Part shown: piece by piece, positions 44,441 to 53,790 of the stretch | Layout of the letters: the number at the start of each line of letters is the position of its first letter | Position numbering within the stretch: position 1 is the first letter of the stretch | Source: Aeromonas hydrophila subsp. hydrophila ATCC 7966 | GTDB taxonomy: Bacteria; Pseudomonadota; Gammaproteobacteria; Enterobacterales; Aeromonadaceae | NCBI RefSeq assembly: GCF_000014805.1 | Contig: NC_008570.1 | Coordinates: forward strand, 476,501-540,500 | DNA length: 64,000 nt | Direction of reading: 5' to 3' | The notes under the pieces: model-generated | Seen by the model: the letters and a program-made list of their open reading frames with translations, nothing else | Databases searched by the model: none | What the model was told of the DNA's origin: nothing | Made by a program: the position numbers and the translations under genes

Positions 44441-44534
44441 TGTCTTGGATGCGAGAGACACACTGAGCCGTATGCTAGTCAAAGGTGGGGGTGAATACAA
44501 AAGGTATCTGATGACAGGGTGGGTGCTTTATTAT

Positions 44535-44558
44535 AGGCTTCTGGATGTCCAGACATAT
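44535..44558. promoter_or_regulatory. MetJ operator (three tandem met boxes) before metA
   Basis: Three contiguous octamers AGGCTTCT, GGATGTCC and AGACATAT match AGACGTCT in 6, 5 and 6 of 8 positions, in register. They end 27 bases before the metA ATG. Confidence 0.75.
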
Positions 44559-44584
44559 TTACCGATGCAGTACAGGGAGTAAGC

Positions 44585-45538
44585 ATGCCGATCAAGATCC
44601 CGGATCAGTTACCCGCCGCCGAAGTGCTGGGGCAGGAGAACATCTTCGTGATGACGGAATCCAGGGCCGTCACCCAGAACATCCGCCCGCTGCGGGTGTT
44701 GATCCTCAACCTGATGCCCAAGAAGATTGAAACCGAGATCCAGCTGATGCGGATGCTCTCCAACTCGCCGTTGCAGGTGGACGTGGATCTGCTGCGCATC
44801 GACGATCGGGAGTCGAAGAACACGCCCCAGGCGCACCTGGAGAACTTCTATCACGACTTCGAACAGGTGCGCGGCAACAACTACGACGGCATGATCATCA
44901 CGGGGGCGCCGCTCGGGCTGGTAGAGTTCGAGGAGGTGGTCTACTGGCCGCGCATCGTAGAGATCATCGAGTGGTCCCATCAGCACGTGACCTCCACCCT
45001 GTTCCTCTGCTGGGCGGTGCAGGCGGCGCTGAAAGCCCTGTACGGCATGGAGAAGCAGACCCACGGCGAGAAGCTGTCCGGGGTCTATCGCCACCACCGG
45101 CTCGACGAGCACGAGCCGCTGCTGCGCGGCTTCGACGACGAGTTCGTGGCGCCTCACTCCCGCTATGCGGCGTTCGACGGGGATCTCATCCGCGCCCACA
45201 CCGATTTGCAGATCTTTGCCGAATCGGCAGAGGCCGGGGTCTATCTGGCGGCCACCAAGGATTGTCGTCAGGTGTTCGTCACCGGTCATCCGGAATACGA
45301 TGCGCTGACCCTGGATGGCGAATACCAGCGGGATCTGGCGGCCGGGCTTGAGCCCGTCATTCCGGTCAACTACTACCCGGACAACGACCCGACCCGGACC
45401 CCGCGCGCCAGCTGGCGCAGCCACGGCCACCTGCTGTTTTCCAACTGGCTCAACTACTACGTCTATCAGCTCACCAGCTATCGCGTCGAGGATATCGGCA
45501 AGGTGTTTACCTATCAGCAGAACTCGCCGTCGAGGTAG
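44585..45538 (+). CDS. metA: homoserine O-succinyltransferase
   Basis: 317 residues (E. coli 309), close to E. coli MetA throughout. The catalytic Cys142 ([12 protein letters not shown]), His235 and Glu237 (VTGHPEYD) are all at the E. coli positions. Residue 111 is Gly (GAPLGLVEF); in studied members Gly here favours succinyl-CoA and Glu favours acetyl-CoA, so the product should be O-succinylhomoserine. Met boxes upstream indicate repression by MetJ. This matters because a metY homologue, which normally uses the acetyl ester, lies at the end of the window. Confidence 0.95.
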   Translation: MPIKIPDQLPAAEVLGQENIFVMTESRAVTQNIRPLRVLILNLMPKKIETEIQLMRMLSNSPLQVDVDLLRIDDRESKNTPQAHLENFYHDFEQVRGNNYDGMIITGAPLGLVEFEEVVYWPRIVEIIEWSHQHVTSTLFLCWAVQAALKALYGMEKQTHGEKLSGVYRHHRLDEHEPLLRGFDDEFVAPHSRYAAFDGDLIRAHTDLQIFAESAEAGVYLAATKDCRQVFVTGHPEYDALTLDGEYQRDLAAGLEPVIPVNYYPDNDPTRTPRASWRSHGHLLFSNWLNYYVYQLTSYRVEDIGKVFTYQQNSPSR

Positions 45539-45546
45539 GGACTGGC

Positions 45547-46053
45547 TCAGTCGCCCTCGGCCAGCCCGTCGAGCCACTGGCGGTGGCAGGCCAGGGTGAA
45601 GGCCTTGGGGCGATGGGCCCGGATGGCGGCCATCGCCTCCTGCTGGGGCTGGCCCAGGCTCATCAGCAGGGCCGCCGCCACCAGCCCGGTGCGGCCGCTG
45701 CCGCCCTTGCAGTGGATGACCAGGTGCTTGCCGTCCCGCAGCAATCCGATGAGGTCTGGCAGTGTCTGCTGCCAGGCGGCCTCGAAGGCGGCATCGGGAG
45801 CCTGATCGTCCTCGATGGGCAGCTGGAACCAGCGCATGCCGGCGGCCTCGATCTGCTGGCCAAGCCTGCCCAGTTCAAGCCGGGCCAGTTCGGCATCGGT
45901 CATCAGGGTCAGCACGCCGTGCGCCCCGGCCAGCTTGAGCTGGCCCAGTGCCAGCGGCAGCGCCACCTGCTGGGTGCCGGGGCAGGGGGTCAGCAGCAGC
46001 TGACCATCGACGCGGGGGACTTCCTGGCTCCAGAAGGGGTGAGACGGGTGCAT
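45547..46053 (-). CDS. CDKN3-like tyrosine/dual-specificity phosphatase
   Basis: 168 residues from MHPSHPFWSQEV, with AAGGA before the ATG. The P-loop HCKGGSGRTGLVAAALLMSLG has the HCx5R signature with Cys and Arg, and the general acid Asp is probably in LPIEDDQAPD, about 45 residues before. VDGQLLLTPCPGT at the start is the family's conserved N-terminal turn. It resembles bacterial cyclin-dependent kinase inhibitor 3-like phosphatases; substrates are unknown. It converges on metA with 8 bases between stops. Confidence 0.85.
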   Translation of the reverse strand: MHPSHPFWSQEVPRVDGQLLLTPCPGTQQVALPLALGQLKLAGAHGVLTLMTDAELARLELGRLGQQIEAAGMRWFQLPIEDDQAPDAAFEAAWQQTLPDLIGLLRDGKHLVIHCKGGSGRTGLVAAALLMSLGQPQQEAMAAIRAHRPKAFTLACHRQWLDGLAEGD

Positions 46054-46212
46054 AAAGATCCTTATGACGCCAGCAATGGCGAGGCAAGCCGGGCTTGACC
46101 CGGTTTTTGAGTGCGCCAAAGCATAGGGGGCGCGGCCCCGATGTCAATCTGCGTTGTGTTCGGCCCGGTTTACGGGCAGAGTCTAAAAAATTGAGCGGTT
46201 CAAGGAGTAAAG

Positions 46213-46683
46213 ATGAGAAACCTGGATCAACTGGATTTGGATATCCTGGCCCATCTGTTTCGCGATGCGGGCATGACCAACAAGGATCTGGCCGCGCTGG
46301 TCGGGGTGGCGCCGTCCACCTGTCTGGAACGGGTACGCAAGCTGCAGCAGGACGGGGTGCTCAAGGGCGCCCACTGCGAGGTGGATTACCAGGCCCTCGG
46401 CGGTCATATCCAGGCCATGGTGTCGCTGCAGCTGGCCCGCCACAGCCGCCAGATCATCGATGCGTTTCGCGACGCCATCCTGGCCCTGCCCGAGGTGATC
46501 AGCCTGTTCCACATGGGTGGCAAGGATGACTTCCTGGTGCATCTGTGTGTCGCCGACACCGAGCACCTGCGCAACTTCGTGTTCGATCACTTCACCTCCC
46601 GCGAAGAGGTGGTGCACCTGGAGACCTCGCTGGTGTTCGAGCACAAGTTCAGCCGTTCGCTGCCCTGCTTCCTCAACACCTGA
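46213..46683 (+). CDS. Lrp/AsnC-family transcriptional regulator
   Basis: 156 residues. An N-terminal winged helix-turn-helix (LDILAHLFRDAGMTNKDLAALVGVAPSTCLERVRKLQQDGVLKG) is followed by the RAM/AsnC ligand domain (GHIQAMVSLQLARHSRQIIDAFRDAI to KDDFLVHLCVADTEHLRNFV). Such proteins sense amino acids and form octamers. The target genes are unknown; no amino-acid gene is next to it apart from metA 0.7 kb upstream. Confidence 0.92.
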   Translation: MRNLDQLDLDILAHLFRDAGMTNKDLAALVGVAPSTCLERVRKLQQDGVLKGAHCEVDYQALGGHIQAMVSLQLARHSRQIIDAFRDAILALPEVISLFHMGGKDDFLVHLCVADTEHLRNFVFDHFTSREEVVHLETSLVFEHKFSRSLPCFLNT

Positions 46684-46704
46684 TACCTCGTCTGCCTCCT
46701 ACAA

Positions 46705-46728
46705 AAAACCCGCCAATCGGCGGGTTTT
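46705..46728. terminator. bidirectional terminator between lrp-like and LTA-synthase-like genes
   Basis: AAAACCCGCC/GGCGGGTTTT stem with a 4-base loop and A/T runs on both sides. Confidence 0.9.
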
Positions 46729-46740
46729 GTTTTATTGCGC

Positions 46741-48705
46741 TCAGTTCAGCACGGTGCGGGTATCCGGCGCCGTCCGGTAAAGCCCCTGCTGGTAGGCGAG
46801 GCTGCCCCACAGCGCCAGGCCGAGGGCGGCATCCTTCATGGTGGCCGGCTGCGGCGCCGGGGTGAGCGTCTCTGTCGCATCCTCATAGATGAAGCCTTCC
46901 GGCGCTCGCTCAGGCTGCAGGATCACTACGTCCTTGCCGCGCATCAGGGCGAAGTTCTTGTCGTACTGCATGATGGCGCGGCCCGGCCAGTCGGCGGGCA
47001 TGCGGGTCAGATCCTTGCCGAGCATGGGGTAGTCGGCGCTGATCCCCATCAGGGAGAGCAGGGTCGGCGCCATGTCGATCTGGCTGACGATGCGCGGATC
47101 CTGTCTCGGCGCTATGCCGTCACCCACTATGACGCCCGGAATGTGGAAGCGGGGGATGGGCACCAGGCTGGCGCCGCTGACCCGGCTGTCGTGATCGGCG
47201 ATGACCAGGAACAGGGTGTCTTTCCAGTAGTCTGACTGCTTCGCCTTCTTGAAGAACTCGCCGATGGCGTAGTCCGCGTACTTGGCGGCGTTGTTGCGGG
47301 TCTGCTTGGGCTGCTCGTAGAGGGCGATGCGATCGTCGGGAAACTCGAACGGATCGTGGTTGCTCGAGCTGAACACCAGGCTGAAGAAAGGCTTGCCCTG
47401 CTTGCTGAGTGCCTGGAAGGTCTCGTCGGCCTTGGCCATCAGATCTTCGTCAGAGGCGCCCCAGGAGCCCTCGAACACCGGGTTCTTGAAGTCCTTCTGC
47501 TCGACGATGGTGGTGAAGCCGTTGCCGAGGAAGAAGCTGCGCATGTTGTCGAAGTGGCTCTCGCCGCCGTAGATGAAGCTGGTGTCGTAGCCCCGCTGCT
47601 TGAGCAGATCGGCGATGGTGAAGAAGTTGGTCTGGCTGCGGCCTAGCTTGACCACGGCCTGGGCCGGGGTCGGCGTGAAGCCGGTCAGCACCGCCTCGAT
47701 GCCGCGCACCGAGCGGGTACCGGTGGCGTAGAGCTGCTCGAACGCCCAACCCTCTTTCGACAAGGCATCGATGTTCGGGGTGAGCGGCAGGCCGCCGAGG
47801 GAGCCGACGAACTGGGCGCCCAGGCTCTCCTGCAGCAGGATCACCAGGTTCTTCGGCTTGCCGCCGTAGCTGGCCTCGTTGAAGGTCTGGCTGGGCAGGG
47901 TGTCGGAGCTGAATTCGTGGGATTCACGCCCGCTCTCCTGGCGAACCAGATCCAGAATGCGCTGGCGGGGCAGCTCGCCGTAGAACTGGCTGGCATCCTC
48001 CTCGGCCCGCATCTGCTTGATGGCGAAGAACAGGGAGTAGGAGGAGTTGACGGTGAGCGCATTGACCAGCGGATCGCTGGCAAACGCCACCATGGCCGGG
48101 TTGAGGGCGCGGTGACCCAGGCTGGAGCGGGCACCGAGAAAACCGATGGCCAGGATCAGCAGGGCGAAGGCGGGCCGCCAGTACCAGCGCGGGAAGCTGA
48201 TGCCGCGCAGCAAGCGGCCGCTCAGCCACCAGCCGCCCGCCAGCACGGCGCCGCTGAACAGCAGTGCCAGCAGCAGCTCGCCTTTGCGGCCGGCCCACAG
48301 CATGGCGAACACCTCTTTGGGATAGATGAGGTATTCGATGTAGAGGCGGTTGGGCCGCACCCCGTACTCGGTCACGAAGGAGGGGGTGGAGATCTCCAGG
48401 AAGAGCAGCAGCCAGAGCCCCAGGGTCAGCCAGACCCGGATGAACTGCAGCCAGGCACGGCCCACGGCATGGGGGCCGGCCAGCAGCAGGGTGAACACGG
48501 CGGGCACGCCCCACAGCCAGCAGAGGGTGGCGAAGTCGACCCGCAGCCCCTGCAGCAGCATCTCCTGCCAGCCGGCGACGGCGTCGACCCGCTCCAGCTG
48601 CCAGAGGCCGAGCGCGAGCCGGCTGATGGAGAGAGAGACTAGCGCGATCAATGAAAAAACGGCGATGGGCCAAAACGGTCCCAGCCATCGTCTGATAGTG
48701 GTCAT
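46741..48705 (-). CDS. LTA-synthase-family (sulfatase fold) membrane transferase
   Basis: 654 residues from MTTIRRWLGPFW, with AGGAAC before the ATG. Five membrane segments in the first 200 residues are followed by a periplasmic alkaline-phosphatase-fold domain. Metal/catalytic motifs: NLVILLQESLG (Glu), YATGTRSVRGIEAVLTG (the catalytic Thr), IYGGESHFDNMRSFF and VIADHDSR (Asp-His). In Gram-positives these enzymes polymerise glycerol phosphate; Gram-negative relatives transfer phosphoglycerol (OpgB) or phosphoethanolamine to glycans or lipid A. The acceptor is not evident here. It is a single gene. Confidence 0.85.
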   Translation of the reverse strand: MTTIRRWLGPFWPIAVFSLIALVSLSISRLALGLWQLERVDAVAGWQEMLLQGLRVDFATLCWLWGVPAVFTLLLAGPHAVGRAWLQFIRVWLTLGLWLLLFLEISTPSFVTEYGVRPNRLYIEYLIYPKEVFAMLWAGRKGELLLALLFSGAVLAGGWWLSGRLLRGISFPRWYWRPAFALLILAIGFLGARSSLGHRALNPAMVAFASDPLVNALTVNSSYSLFFAIKQMRAEEDASQFYGELPRQRILDLVRQESGRESHEFSSDTLPSQTFNEASYGGKPKNLVILLQESLGAQFVGSLGGLPLTPNIDALSKEGWAFEQLYATGTRSVRGIEAVLTGFTPTPAQAVVKLGRSQTNFFTIADLLKQRGYDTSFIYGGESHFDNMRSFFLGNGFTTIVEQKDFKNPVFEGSWGASDEDLMAKADETFQALSKQGKPFFSLVFSSSNHDPFEFPDDRIALYEQPKQTRNNAAKYADYAIGEFFKKAKQSDYWKDTLFLVIADHDSRVSGASLVPIPRFHIPGVIVGDGIAPRQDPRIVSQIDMAPTLLSLMGISADYPMLGKDLTRMPADWPGRAIMQYDKNFALMRGKDVVILQPERAPEGFIYEDATETLTPAPQPATMKDAALGLALWGSLAYQQGLYRTAPDTRTVLN

Positions 48706-48964
48706 TGTTGTTCCTACAAGCCTGTTTGCACCCGTCCACGGGCGCATTGTTTTTATATTGCAGGGTTATGACAGCGGGCCCGGGGAAAGGTTGCGTGTAG
48801 GTGCTGTTTAAAAGGATGTTTTGGCACGATTTATGATTTTTATGTGAGGGCGCGCAGGGATCGAAGACAGCATAAACGGCTGGAAAAACTGTGATCCTGC
48901 CGGCAAAGCGGTGCGGGGGGCTTATCTATAATGGCGCCGAATTTTCTCAATCGGAGCCGAAGGG

Positions 48965-49222
48965 ATGCCGGTCTTTATCGATGTGGAATATTTGCAAGGG
49001 TGGAGCCTGTTCGTGGTGCTCTCGGACGGTACCACGGGGGCACTGGACCTGACCCCCTGGCGCACCCAGCCGCTGTTCGCGGCGCTGGATTCGGAGCGGC
49101 GCTGTGCCCGGGTCTTCATCAATCGCCACCACCAGCTGGAGTGGCCCGCCGGCTGCATCCTGTCGGCCCACGAGGTCTATCACCTGATCAAGCCCATCGA
49201 CGAGCGGGAAGCGTTCAGCTAA
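48965..49222 (+). CDS. DUF2442 domain protein
   Basis: 85 residues. DVEYLQGWSLFVVLSDGTTGALDLTPWRTQPLFAAL, with a conserved DLTPW, and LEWPAGCILSAHEVYHLI identify the DUF2442 family, a small beta-rich fold often seen beside toxin-like DUF4160 proteins. No partner is present here. An acidic/basic mix at the end (DEREAFS) gives no further hint. It is possibly DNA- or ligand-binding; function unknown. Confidence 0.75.
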   Translation: MPVFIDVEYLQGWSLFVVLSDGTTGALDLTPWRTQPLFAALDSERRCARVFINRHHQLEWPAGCILSAHEVYHLIKPIDEREAFS

Positions 49223-49249
49223 CCCCCTGTTTTTGTGAGCCATACCAAG

Positions 49250-49300
49250 ATTCCTGTAACGGGAATGTTTGAGCGTTTGCCTTCCTCACCCAATTTGGGT
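49250..49300. promoter_or_regulatory. palindromes upstream of the copper receptor
   Basis: ATTCC-N7-GGAAT (49250-49266) and ACCCAA-T-TTGGGT (49288-49300) lie about 170-220 bases before the receptor ATG. Neither matches Fur, Zur or CueR consensus well, so the regulator is open. Confidence 0.3.
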
Positions 49301-49467
49301 AAAACCTGCGCAACATTTTGCCAACCCTAGCTTGGCTTCGCCTCTGAGGGCTTGCCGCCACCGCGCCGCAGGCCTTTTTTGCAGCCTGACGGCAAACCTT
49401 CCAGCAACTGAATGGTTTGTCGGCCGAAATTAAAAAAACAAAATAAACAAAGAGATAAGGAAAGAGT

Positions 49468-51435
49468 ATGGCTTGTCATATGCGCACCCCGCTGGCCCTG
49501 CTGGTGGGCGGTTTCGCCTGTCACGGCGCCGCCGGCCAAGAGCCGGTCCAGCAACTGGAGCCCATGGTGGTGGTCGCCAGTCGCCCCGCCAGCACCCTGG
49601 AGGTGACCCTGGATCCCAAGAAACCGGGCTCCCCCATGCCGGCGGCCGATGGCGCCGGTTACCTCAAGAACGTCACCGGCATGAGCATGGTGCGCAAGGG
49701 GGGACTGGGTGGCGATCCCGTGCTGCGGGGGATGGGCATGTCCCGCCTCAACGTGCAGATGGATGGCGGCATGCTGGCCGGTGGCTGCGGCGGCCGGATG
49801 GACCCGCCCACCGCCTATGTCTTTCCTCAATCTTTTGACCGGATCCGGGTGCTGAAGGGGCCGCAATCCCTCGAACAGGGGGCGACCCTGGCGGGTACCG
49901 TGCTGTTCGAGCGGGACAGGCCCGAGTTCACCGCCCCCGGCGTCAAGGCCGAGGCGTCGGCGCTCTATGGCAGCTTCGGGCGCGACGACCAGATGCTAGA
50001 TGCCACAGTAGGGGCGCCGCAGGGCTATCTGCGCGGCCAGTTCACCCACTCCGACAGCGATGACTATCGCGACGGCCACGGCGACAAGGTGCGCTCTTTC
50101 TACCGGCGCGAGAACGGTACCGCCCAGCTTGGCTGGACGCCCAGTGAGCACACCTGGCTCGAACTCACCGCCGAGCGCAGCAACGCCCGCGCCGCCTATG
50201 CGGATCGCACCATGGACGGCCCCATGTTCGATCGCGAATCCTTCGGCCTCAAGCTCAGGCAGGAGCAGATCAGCCGCCACTGGCAGCGCAGCGAGCTGAC
50301 CCTGTGGGACAACGACATCGACCACATCATGGACAACTTCAGCCTGCGCCCGAACAGCGGCATGAAGATGCTCTCCAACCCGGACCGGCGCAACACCGGC
50401 GGGCGCTGGGCCAACGACATCGCCCTGCCGGCCGACTGGCTGCTGACCGCTGGGTTCGATGCCAACCGGGATCAACACAGGGCCCGCAGCGGGGTGGACT
50501 ATGCCAGCCAGCCGCGCCAGCGCACCCTGCGCTTCGAGCAGCAGGGCGGCTTCGCCGAGCTGGGCCGTCAGCAGGGGGCTCACAGCTACAAGGGGGGTTA
50601 CCGGCAGGACAGGGTCGAGACCACCCGTTACGGCGCGGGGGATCAGACCCTCTACAGCGATACCCTGACCCTGGACAGCGGCTTTGGCCGCTACGAATAC
50701 CAGTGGTCGCCGGCCTGGTCGAGCTACCTGGCCTGGGGCCAGGCGAAACGGGCGCCGGACTACTGGGAGCGCAGCAAGGACAGCGTGCCCTTCACCCTCA
50801 ACCCGGAGCGCAGCCGTCAGTGGGATGCGGGGCTGGCCCTGCGCAGCCGCGAACTGGATCTGACCCTCTCCCTTTTTAGCGCCGACATTCAGGACTACCT
50901 GCTCTATAACAACAAGTCGAACAAGGTACGCAACATCGACGCCCAGACCCGCGGCGGCGAGCTGGAAGGGCGCTGGCAGTTTGCCGAGCAGTGGCGCCTC
51001 GATGGCGGTCTGGCGGTGGTCTACGGAGAAAACCGGAGCGATCACCAGCCGCTGGCCCAGATGCCGCCGCTCGATGGCAAGCTGGCGCTGGGCTGGCAGC
51101 CGGCCGAGGCGTGGAACCTGACCCTGCTGGGCCGCGCCGTGGCCGCGCAGGAGCGGGTCGATGTGGGCTCTGGCACGGTAGCCGGGCAGGATCAGGGGGA
51201 GACCCCTGGCTTCTTCACCATGAACCTGAGCGCCGCCTGGCAGTTCCAGCCGGGCTGGCAGCTGTCGGCCGGCGTCGACAACCTGTTCGACACCTTCTAC
51301 TACGAACACCTCTCCAAGTCGGTGCACGCCAGTCAGGCCGGGCTGGGCTACGAGCAGGTGGGGCGGATTCCGGAGCCGGGCCGCGCCTACTGGCTCTCGG
51401 TCAGTTACCGCTTCGCCTCGGCCGGCGTGCTCTAG
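49468..51435 (+). CDS. oprC: OprC-type TonB-dependent copper receptor
   Basis: 655 residues; signal to about residue 23 (CHGAAGQE). Plug: VTGMSMVRKGGLGGDPVLRGMGMSRLNVQMDGG, unusually Met-rich; barrel to the C-terminus. Two copper ligands of Pseudomonas OprC are conserved: CxxxM in GGCGGRMDPP (Cys107, Met111) and HxM in DHIMDN (His286, Met288), spaced 179 residues against 180 in OprC. OprC binds Cu(I)/Cu(II) and imports it. The ATG follows AAGGAAAG. No other copper genes are adjacent. Confidence 0.92.
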   Translation: MACHMRTPLALLVGGFACHGAAGQEPVQQLEPMVVVASRPASTLEVTLDPKKPGSPMPAADGAGYLKNVTGMSMVRKGGLGGDPVLRGMGMSRLNVQMDGGMLAGGCGGRMDPPTAYVFPQSFDRIRVLKGPQSLEQGATLAGTVLFERDRPEFTAPGVKAEASALYGSFGRDDQMLDATVGAPQGYLRGQFTHSDSDDYRDGHGDKVRSFYRRENGTAQLGWTPSEHTWLELTAERSNARAAYADRTMDGPMFDRESFGLKLRQEQISRHWQRSELTLWDNDIDHIMDNFSLRPNSGMKMLSNPDRRNTGGRWANDIALPADWLLTAGFDANRDQHRARSGVDYASQPRQRTLRFEQQGGFAELGRQQGAHSYKGGYRQDRVETTRYGAGDQTLYSDTLTLDSGFGRYEYQWSPAWSSYLAWGQAKRAPDYWERSKDSVPFTLNPERSRQWDAGLALRSRELDLTLSLFSADIQDYLLYNNKSNKVRNIDAQTRGGELEGRWQFAEQWRLDGGLAVVYGENRSDHQPLAQMPPLDGKLALGWQPAEAWNLTLLGRAVAAQERVDVGSGTVAGQDQGETPGFFTMNLSAAWQFQPGWQLSAGVDNLFDTFYYEHLSKSVHASQAGLGYEQVGRIPEPGRAYWLSVSYRFASAGVL

Positions 51436-51558
51436 GTCGGCGCGCCAACCGACTGAGCCAGGTAACGTTTTCAGTCACAGACCCGTGCGGGCGGGGCCGC
51501 TATCATGGCCCCAGTGTGGCGCTTTGGGCGCCGATACCACCACAGCGGGAACATAACA

Positions 51559-53178
51559 ATGAAACAAGGAACGTTGCGCCATGGCGGCCTTATCGGGGCC
51601 GCCCTGTTATTGACGGCTTGCGGCAGCGGAGGCGGGAGCGGCTCCAGCGAGCCCCAGCAGCCCCCGGTCACCAACCCGCCGCCGGCCACCGCCAGCCGCG
51701 CCTGCTACGGCAATGATCAGCCGGCCTGCAACCTGCGCACCTATCAGGTGATGGTAGAGTCGTTCGTCGACGGCGACGGCAGCGCCAACTACGGTGTCGG
51801 CTATGGCCCCTCCCAGCACAACGGCGATCTGCAGGGGATCATCGACAGCCTGGACCACATCAAGAGCCTCAACGTCAACGCCATCTGGCTGACCCCGGTG
51901 TTCGACTCCTGCGCGGGGCAAGGCGGTGACGACAAGCTGGATGCCACCGGCTACTTCGCCTGCGACTTCTTCAACGTGGATCCCAACTTCGGCAGCAACG
52001 TCCAGCTCAAGCAGCTGGTGGACGGAGCGCATCAGCGCGGCCTCTACGTCTTCCTCGACGGGGTGTTCGGCCACGTCAACAAGGTGGGGGTGAGCAAGCC
52101 TTCTCCCGAAGGACGGCTGCCCGCCCTCAAGAGCGGCGGGGCCGGTTATCCCGGCCAGCTGGTGGATTACAGCCAGCCCCAGAGCCTCGCCTACTTCAAG
52201 GAGGTGGCCCGCTACTGGGTCGAGCAGTACGGCATCGACGGCTGGCGCCTCGATCAGGCTTATCAGCTCGGCCTCGACGACTGGCGCGCCATTCGCAGCG
52301 AAGTGGAGCGGGCCAGCGCGGCGCGCAAGACAGCCGGCCAGCAGTGGGGCACCCTCGGCTACATGGTGGGCGAGGTGTGGAAGGGCGCCGACGAGATCCG
52401 CGCCCAGGCGTATGGGCCGAGCGACAACCCGGCGCTCTCCTCGGCGTTCGACTTCCCGCTGCGCTACGGTCTGGTGCAGGCGCTGGCGGTGGAGGAGTCC
52501 GGCAAGGGCGGGCAGGGGGCCAGCGTGCTCGACGCCAGCTGGAACAAGGTGGAGAACTACCCGAACCACGCCATGCCCAACCTGATGCTGGGCAACCACG
52601 ATCTGGTGCGCTTCGGCGATCTGCTGGAGCGCGGCAACTTCAATCCGGCGGACTACTGGCAGCGTCACAAGGCGGCCTTCAGCTTCCTGGCGGCCCGCTC
52701 CGGCCCCATCACCCTCTACTACGGCGAGGAGTTTGGCGACGAGGTGCCGGGCTTTGCCAAGCAGGTGGGGGGCGACTGCGCCGCGCAGGGGCTGTGCGAT
52801 GATCACGTGGCCCGCAGCGATGGCAAGGTGCCGGGTGCCACCGGCTTTGTGCCGAGCAGCGAGCAGAGCGAGCTGAAACAGTGGCTCAGTCAGCTGCTGG
52901 CCCTGCGCGCCGCCCACCCCGCCCTCTATCAGGGGGAGCGGGTCAAGCTGGTAGCCGAGGGCAGCGTCTATGGCGACATCAAGCAGACGGCGGCGGAGCA
53001 AGTAGTCTACCTGCTCAACGTCTCAAGCACGCCCCAGAGTTACGCGGTGCCAGTCGGCAAGCTGCGCAGTGCCAGCGCCCTGGTGGATCTGCAGAGCGGC
53101 GAGAGCCTGGCCATCGGCGGCAGCAGCGTGACGGTGGATTTGCCGCCGCTGAGCGGCCGCTTCCTGCTGGTGCGCTAA
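51559..53178 (+). CDS. GH13 alpha-amylase-family lipoprotein
   Basis: 539 residues. The lipobox LLTAC (Cys21, Gly at +2, so outer membrane) is followed by a Gly/Ser/Pro linker and a (beta/alpha)8 glycoside hydrolase: region I FLDGVFGHV, region II DGWRLDQAY (nucleophile Asp232), region III MVGEVWKG (acid/base Glu272) and region IV LMLGNHDLV (His347, Asp348). All catalytic residues are present, so it should cleave alpha-glucans. A C-terminal beta domain of about 100 residues follows. It is probably surface-exposed for maltodextrin use. A terminator follows at once. Confidence 0.88.
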   Translation: MKQGTLRHGGLIGAALLLTACGSGGGSGSSEPQQPPVTNPPPATASRACYGNDQPACNLRTYQVMVESFVDGDGSANYGVGYGPSQHNGDLQGIIDSLDHIKSLNVNAIWLTPVFDSCAGQGGDDKLDATGYFACDFFNVDPNFGSNVQLKQLVDGAHQRGLYVFLDGVFGHVNKVGVSKPSPEGRLPALKSGGAGYPGQLVDYSQPQSLAYFKEVARYWVEQYGIDGWRLDQAYQLGLDDWRAIRSEVERASAARKTAGQQWGTLGYMVGEVWKGADEIRAQAYGPSDNPALSSAFDFPLRYGLVQALAVEESGKGGQGASVLDASWNKVENYPNHAMPNLMLGNHDLVRFGDLLERGNFNPADYWQRHKAAFSFLAARSGPITLYYGEEFGDEVPGFAKQVGGDCAAQGLCDDHVARSDGKVPGATGFVPSSEQSELKQWLSQLLALRAAHPALYQGERVKLVAEGSVYGDIKQTAAEQVVYLLNVSSTPQSYAVPVGKLRSASALVDLQSGESLAIGGSSVTVDLPPLSGRFLLVR

Positions 53179-53192
53179 GCAAGGTTGGCAAC

Positions 53193-53221
53193 AAAAAGGG
53201 CTCCGTGATGGAGCCCTTTTT
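53193..53221. terminator. bidirectional terminator after the GH13 gene
   Basis: AAAAAGGGCTCC/GGAGCCCTTTTT, a 12-bp stem with a 5-base loop and T runs on both strands. Confidence 0.92.
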
Positions 53222-53232
53222 CATGGGGGAAG

Positions 53233-53766
53233 TTACTTCTCGATGCCGCTGCCGAGTTCGTCCTGATGGGGGGCAGCCTGCACGTTGCCATTGCCGTGGC
53301 GCCAGCTCTCCAGCCGGTTGTGGACTCCGCGGCGCAGGCTCTTGAAGCTGGTCTCCAGGTAGTCCACCCCCACCAGGATGGAGAGGGTGACGCCGGTGAG
53401 CAGCAGCGCCTGGTGCAGCATCTGCATGCCGATGAGGGCGCCGAGGGCGGCCAGCATCCAGACGGTGGCGGCGGAGGTGACCCCCAGTACCTGACCATCC
53501 CGGGTCATCATCACCCCGGCGCCGAGAAAGCCGATGCCGGTGATGAGCTGGCCCAGCACCCGCGCCTGATCGGCGCTCTGGGGGCTGACGGCGGCACCGA
53601 TGGCGAGAAAGCAGTAGGTGCCGAGGATGATGAGCGAGGAGGTGCGGATGCCGACCGGCTTGCCGCGCAGCTGCCGCTCCAGCCCCACCAGGGTGCCGCA
53701 CACCAGACAGACCAGGATGTTCTCCCAGCCAAGGGGCGCTATGTCCCACCAATCAGTCGTCATCAT
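53233..53766 (-). CDS. MgtC/SapB family membrane protein
   Basis: 177 residues from the ATG behind AGAGGTGGAT. ILVCLVCGTLVGLERQLRGKPVGIRTSSLIILGTYCF and LITGIGFLGAGVMMTRDGQVLGVTSAATVWMLAALG are the conserved MgtC membrane core (four or five segments). A short cytoplasmic tail (about residues 130-177) lacks the ACT domain of virulence MgtC. Family members modulate F-type ATP synthase or magnesium and pH homeostasis. No magnesium transporter gene is nearby. Confidence 0.85.
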   Translation of the reverse strand: MMTTDWWDIAPLGWENILVCLVCGTLVGLERQLRGKPVGIRTSSLIILGTYCFLAIGAAVSPQSADQARVLGQLITGIGFLGAGVMMTRDGQVLGVTSAATVWMLAALGALIGMQMLHQALLLTGVTLSILVGVDYLETSFKSLRRGVHNRLESWRHGNGNVQAAPHQDELGSGIEK

Positions 53767-53790
53767 ATCCACCTCTGCTCTCAATGCTTG

